Shown here: piece by piece, positions 42,804 to 46,827 of the stretch
How the letters are laid out: each line of letters starts with the position of its first letter
Numbering within the stretch: position 1 is the stretch's first letter
Source: Streptomyces sp. AW19M42
GTDB lineage: Bacteria > Actinomycetota > Actinomycetes > Streptomycetales > Streptomycetaceae
Reading direction: 5' to 3'
Assembly: GCA_000470535.1 (NCBI GenBank)
Contig: CBRG010000114.1
Span: forward strand, 1-46,827
Length of the DNA stretch: 46,827 nucleotides
Made by a program: the position numbers and the translations under genes
Notes under the pieces: model-generated
Told to the model about the DNA's origin: nothing
Seen by the model: the letters and a program-made list of their open reading frames with translations, nothing else
Database searches by the model: none

Positions 42804-43415
42804 TCAGGCCGTCAGCGTCTCGTGGTCGATGCCGAGTTCGCGGGCCAGTGCCTGTTCGGTCCACTCCAGCATGGTGGCCCGGGAGAGCGGGCCCGCGTAC
42901 GAGGTCATCTGCACCGCCAAGCCGTCCAGCAGAGCGGTGAGCCGCCAGGCCACGGACATCGGGTCGTCGCAGTGGAACTCGCCCGCGGCCGCGCCTTCGT
43001 CGATGACCTCGGCCAGCTCCGCCTTCCACTGCTGGTCGAGATCGCCCGCGACCGTGCGCAGCGCGGGATCGCGGATCGAGGCCGCCCAGCCCTCGATCCA
43101 CAGCCGCCAGCCCTTGGCCTGACCCGTCGGTGCGTACCAGCGGACGGCGGCGCGCAGCCTGCGCACCGCCGTCGTCCGGCGGGTCAACAGCTTGCGCAGA
43201 TGAGCGAGATCGGCTTCGGCCGCGTGCGCGAAAGCGGCGGCGACCAGCTTCTCCTTGGTGGAGAAGTGGTAGAGCACGAGTGCGTTGCTCACGCCGAGGA
43301 CGGAGGCCACATCTGCGATCCGTACCGCCGCGACACCTCGCACCTCGATCTGTTCCACGGCAGCGCGCAGCAGCTCCTCGCGTCGCTCCGCCACACTCAA
43401 CCGCACTCTGGCCAC
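42804..43415 (-). CDS. TetR/AcrR-family transcriptional regulator
   Basis: A 203-residue repressor. The N-terminal helix-turn-helix is RREELLRAAVEQIEVRGVAAVRIADVASVLGVSNALVLYHFSTKEKLVAAAF. The rest is a helical ligand/dimer domain with a BetI-like C-terminal part (DDPMSVAWRLTALLDGLAVQMTSYAG). It lies 104 bases downstream of the amino acid dehydrogenase on the same strand. That dehydrogenase has a 20-base palindrome upstream, so control of it is likely. GTG start at 43415. Confidence 0.9.
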   Translation of the reverse strand: MARVRLSVAERREELLRAAVEQIEVRGVAAVRIADVASVLGVSNALVLYHFSTKEKLVAAAFAHAAEADLAHLRKLLTRRTTAVRRLRAAVRWYAPTGQAKGWRLWIEGWAASIRDPALRTVAGDLDQQWKAELAEVIDEGAAAGEFHCDDPMSVAWRLTALLDGLAVQMTSYAGPLSRATMLEWTEQALARELGIDHETLTA

Positions 43416-43519
43416 GGCGTCACCCTAACAACGGCCTTGCCAGGGCGGGCAAGGACCGCGATCCCCCCGGCGGCCGAAGGGCCGGGTGGTGTCCGGCCGG
43501 GCCGCCTTCGCGCGCCCGG

Positions 43520-44728
43520 TCAGCGGTACCAGCCGAAGCGTTCCGCCATCACCGGCAGCCGGTCCGCGACGACGGCGTGGGCTGCCGCCCGGGGGGTGCA
43601 GCCGTCCGCGGCGGCTCGGCTCATCACGAGCTCGACGAGCGCGCGCATCGAACTCCGGGTGTGCGCGAAGGCCTCGTCGGCGTCGGCGCCGATGTCACCG
43701 AACAGGGTCCACCACCACCAGGCGTTGGTCCCGGAGTTGACGACGACATCGGGCAGCACCGTGATCCCGCGCTCCGCGAGCAGCGCCTCGGCCTCCGGCA
43801 GCACCGGCATATTGGCCGCCTCGACCACCCAACGGGCCCTGATCCTCGCCTGGTTCCCGGCGTCGATGGCGTACGAGACGGCGGCGGGAACGAGCACCTC
43901 CACGTCCTGTTCCAGCCAGGCCCCGGCGGGCAGCTCGCGGTCGGCGTCGCGCAGCGCGCCGCGGTCGACAGTCCCGTGGGTGTCCCGGGCGGACAGCAGG
44001 GCCTCGACGTCCAGGCCGGCCGGGTTGGCGATGGTGCCCCTGACGTCGGCTACGGCGATCACCCGGAGCCCGGCCCGGGACAGGAACCGGGCCGTCGCGC
44101 CGCCCATGGTGCCGAGGCCCTGTACGGCGGCTCGCGCCCCGCCGTACGCGACCCCGTCCCGGTCCAGCGCGGCCAGCGCCGACTCGGCGACCCCGCAGCC
44201 GCCGACCAGCTCGTCGAGGCCGATGCCGTCCACCTCGACGGCGAAGGCGTCGGCCAGCCGCCGCCGGGCGGCTGGCTCGTCGTCGAGCAGCGGATAGACG
44301 GCCTCGATGGAGGAGACGAGTCCGGCCTCCGCGGCCGCCCGGTCGACCAGGTCCTGGCTGAGGCCCAGGTCCTCGCCGGTCGTCCAGATGGTCTCGACGT
44401 ACGGCCGCACGGCGCGCAGGTAGCGCACCAGGATGCCGTAGGCGGCCGGATCACGGGGATCACAGTCGATGCCGCCCTTGGCGCCGCCGAGGGGGACGTA
44501 GCGGGCCCCGGTGCGGTCCGCGTCGAAGTGGAGGGCTTCCTTCATCGTCATGCCGCGGGCCAGTCCCGCCACCTCTTCGAGCGTGCAGCCCGCCCGCATC
44601 CGCAGCCCGCCGCTGGACACCCCGCGCACCAGACGGTCGACGACCAGGTGTCCCCGGTGGCCGGTGACGTGGTCCGTCCAGGTCAGGGAGATCAGCGGGG
44701 CGGGCGGGGACACCGCGGGCGTCGTCAT
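43520..44728 (-). CDS. Glu/Leu/Phe/Val dehydrogenase family protein
   Basis: A 402-residue NAD(P)-dependent amino acid dehydrogenase. The substrate/catalytic region is GVSSGGLRMRAGCTLEEVAGLARGMTMKEAL followed by VPLGGAKGGIDCDPRD, with the catalytic Lys in GGAKGGI. The Rossmann domain has AAVQGLGTMGGATARFLSRAGLRVIAVADVRG. It oxidatively deaminates an amino acid to a 2-oxo acid and ammonia; which amino acid is uncertain. AGGAG lies 7 bases before ATG 44728. The TetR gene follows on the same strand. Confidence 0.9.
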   Translation of the reverse strand: MTTPAVSPPAPLISLTWTDHVTGHRGHLVVDRLVRGVSSGGLRMRAGCTLEEVAGLARGMTMKEALHFDADRTGARYVPLGGAKGGIDCDPRDPAAYGILVRYLRAVRPYVETIWTTGEDLGLSQDLVDRAAAEAGLVSSIEAVYPLLDDEPAARRRLADAFAVEVDGIGLDELVGGCGVAESALAALDRDGVAYGGARAAVQGLGTMGGATARFLSRAGLRVIAVADVRGTIANPAGLDVEALLSARDTHGTVDRGALRDADRELPAGAWLEQDVEVLVPAAVSYAIDAGNQARIRARWVVEAANMPVLPEAEALLAERGITVLPDVVVNSGTNAWWWWTLFGDIGADADEAFAHTRSSMRALVELVMSRAAADGCTPRAAAHAVVADRLPVMAERFGWYR

Positions 44729-44827
44729 CGGAGTTCTCCTCGGTCACTGCGATCGGGGCGGGCCCGGGGCGGTGCGCTGGACCCCGGGCCGTGTGGACCG
44801 GGTGCCCGTCGGGCCGCCCGCGATCTT

Positions 44828-45427
<600 letters not shown>

Positions 45428-45526
45428 GGCGGCCCCTGCGGGCCACCATCCTGTTGGGTGTTCTGCTCTCGCACTGTCGTACCCCCCGTCCATAATGAGA
45501 TGACACCGACTCCCTCAGGAGATCTT

Positions 45527-46741
45527 GTGACCGGCGCTGACTCCACGTTCTCGCTCCGCACCAGGCTGCGTGCGCTGCGGCCCACCGACTTCGGGGCCGA
45601 CCCGGGCGGCCCTCGCATGGAGCGCATTCGTCGTTCCCCGAATTTCGTCGACGGGTCCTTCCAGAACCCGGTGGGGGCGCGGATCAGGCCGTCGGGGTCC
45701 GCCATGGAGTTCGCGAAGACGTACTTCCGCAAGGAGGAGCGGGTCCTCAGATCGCCGACCGGTGATGTACCGGTCCATGCCACCACCCTGGCCGACCTCG
45801 CCACGCCTCCCGTCTCCGGGCTGCGGCTCACCTGGATGGGGCATTCCAGTGTGCTCGCGGAGATCGACGGCCGACGGGTGCTGTTCGACCCGGTCTGGGG
45901 CGACCGCTGTTCGCCGTTCGCGTTCGCGGGCCCCAAGCGGCTGCATCCCGCACCGCTGCCGCTCGGCGTCCTCGGTCCGGTCGATGTCGTGGTGATCTCC
46001 CACGACCATTACGACCACCTCGACCTGTCGACCATCCGGGCGCTGGCCCGTACGGACACGGCCTTTGCGGTGCCGCTCGGGGTCGGGGCGCACCTGGAGC
46101 GCTGGGGCGTGTCCCCCGACCACATCCGCGAGCTCGACTGGAACGAGGACACGCAGGTCGCCGGGGTCAGCCTGACAGCCACCCCGGCCAGGCACTTCTG
46201 CGGCCGGGGCCTGCGCAACCAGCAGCACGCCCTGTGGGCCTCGTGGGTCGTCGCGGGCCCCGAGCACCGGATCTACCACAGCGGCGACACCGGCTATTTC
46301 CCCGGCTTCAAGGAGATCGGCGCCGAACACGGGCCGTTCGACGCCACCATGATCCAGATCGGTGCGTACAGCCAGTACTGGCCCAAGGACCACACGGGCG
46401 GCGAGCCTGAACCCGGTGCCTGGCCGGACATCCACATGAGCCCCGACGAGGGGGTCCAGGCCCATCTGGACCTTCAGGGCAACGATCCGGCGGCGGGCGT
46501 CATGCTGCCGATCCACTGGGGGACGTTCAACCTCGCGCTGCACCCGTGGGCCGAGCCCGCCGAATGGTCGATGCGTGCGACCCAGGTCGCGGGAGTGACG
46601 ATGGCTGCTCCGCACCCCGCCCGTTCGAGCCCGCCGACCCGCCGGCGGTCGAACCGTGGTGGCGCGGTGTGGCGGCGGAACCCGCGGCGGGCTGGGGCAA
46701 CTGGCCCCCGGTCCACGTACCGCTGCCCGGCGGAGCCGTGA
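45527..46741 (+). CDS. MBL-fold metallohydrolase (NAPE-PLD/UlaG-like) with C-terminal frameshift
   Basis: A metallo-beta-lactamase-fold hydrolase. The N-terminal part is LRLTWMGHSSVLAEIDGRRVLFDPVWGDRCSPFAF. The metal motif is VISHDHYDHLD, with further ligands in TPARHFCGRG, YHSGDTGYF and LPIHWGTFNLALHPW. It resembles the NAPE-PLD-like lactonase group. As written it is 404 residues. Near 46618-46621 the family C-terminus (PFEPADPPAVEPWWRGVAAEP) moves to another frame and ends at 46779, which implies one lost base. The catalytic core is unaffected. GTG 45527 has AGGAG 6 bases upstream. Confidence 0.88.
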   Translation: MTGADSTFSLRTRLRALRPTDFGADPGGPRMERIRRSPNFVDGSFQNPVGARIRPSGSAMEFAKTYFRKEERVLRSPTGDVPVHATTLADLATPPVSGLRLTWMGHSSVLAEIDGRRVLFDPVWGDRCSPFAFAGPKRLHPAPLPLGVLGPVDVVVISHDHYDHLDLSTIRALARTDTAFAVPLGVGAHLERWGVSPDHIRELDWNEDTQVAGVSLTATPARHFCGRGLRNQQHALWASWVVAGPEHRIYHSGDTGYFPGFKEIGAEHGPFDATMIQIGAYSQYWPKDHTGGEPEPGAWPDIHMSPDEGVQAHLDLQGNDPAAGVMLPIHWGTFNLALHPWAEPAEWSMRATQVAGVTMAAPHPARSSPPTRRRSNRGGAVWRRNPRRAGATGPRSTYRCPAEP

Positions 46742-46779
46742 CGCCCGACCGCGACCGCGACCGGGCCGCTCAGGCCTGA

Positions 46780-46827
46780 GCGGTGAGGTGGCCGCGACGT
46801 GCGCGCCGCGGACACCTCTAGGTCGGG
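46780..46827. other. Window end, no feature seen
   Basis: The last 48 bases after the restored end of the MBL-fold gene contain no recognisable coding or regulatory signal. The stretch ggccgcgacgtgcgcgccgcgg is GC-rich and might begin a terminator that is cut off. Confidence 0.3.

Overview
The window is high-GC DNA with the codon use and gene content of a Streptomyces chromosome. It has GTG starts, many 4-base stop/start overlaps, an actinobacterial hopanoid operon, F420- and TetR-type genes and a c-di-AMP riboswitch in front of a LysM/M23 cell-wall hydrolase. I see no insertion sequence, phage gene, tRNA, rRNA or CRISPR array.

Layout. 1-9500: mostly housekeeping and single genes (tex, truncated by the window edge; an SCO6745-family protein; a GlxA-type regulator with a second DJ-1/PfpI protein; enoyl-CoA hydratase; HdeD-like membrane protein; RsbW-like ATPase; idi; GNAT; a CDF metal exporter). 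9666-17982: galE, then a tightly overlapping, divergently transcribed run. It encodes a large CDP-alcohol phosphotransferase fusion, a nucleotidyltransferase, an sn-glycerol-1-phosphate-dehydrogenase-like enzyme, a second CDP-alcohol phosphotransferase, a family 2 glycosyltransferase and a TagGH/Wzm-Wzt-type ABC exporter. I read it as making and exporting an unidentified phospho-alcohol-containing envelope glycan or glycolipid. 18368-31143: the hopanoid operon, hpnC-hpnD-hpnE-prenyl synthase-shc-hpnG-hpnH-(ispG relic)-dxs-hpnO, followed by an XRE-cupin regulator and a small membrane protein. The head of the pathway, from isoprenoid precursor to adenosyl- and ribosylhopane, is intact. ispG survives only as a fused N-terminus and C-terminus, and hpnO carries a 2-base frameshift.

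31164-34982: a tyrosine phosphatase, the riboswitch-controlled LysM/M23 gene, an SGNH hydrolase and a decayed GNAT gene. 35012-41164: a six-gene minus-strand operon of the poorly understood STM4011-STM4015 type. It has two radical SAM proteins, an alkaline-phosphatase-superfamily hydrolase, an ATP-grasp-like protein and two tandem leucine-rich STM4015-type proteins. 41340-42769: a small unknown protein and a DUF6745 protein. 42804-46779: TetR regulator, amino acid dehydrogenase with an operator-like palindrome upstream, an F420-type flavoprotein, and an MBL-fold hydrolase with a C-terminal frameshift.

The two least described systems are the glycerol-1-phosphate/CDP-alcohol/exporter run (10915-17982) and the STM4011-4015 operon (35012-41164). 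The most unexpected single observation is the ispG relic at 26702-26893. All family calls come from reading the sequence against remembered family features; no database search was run.
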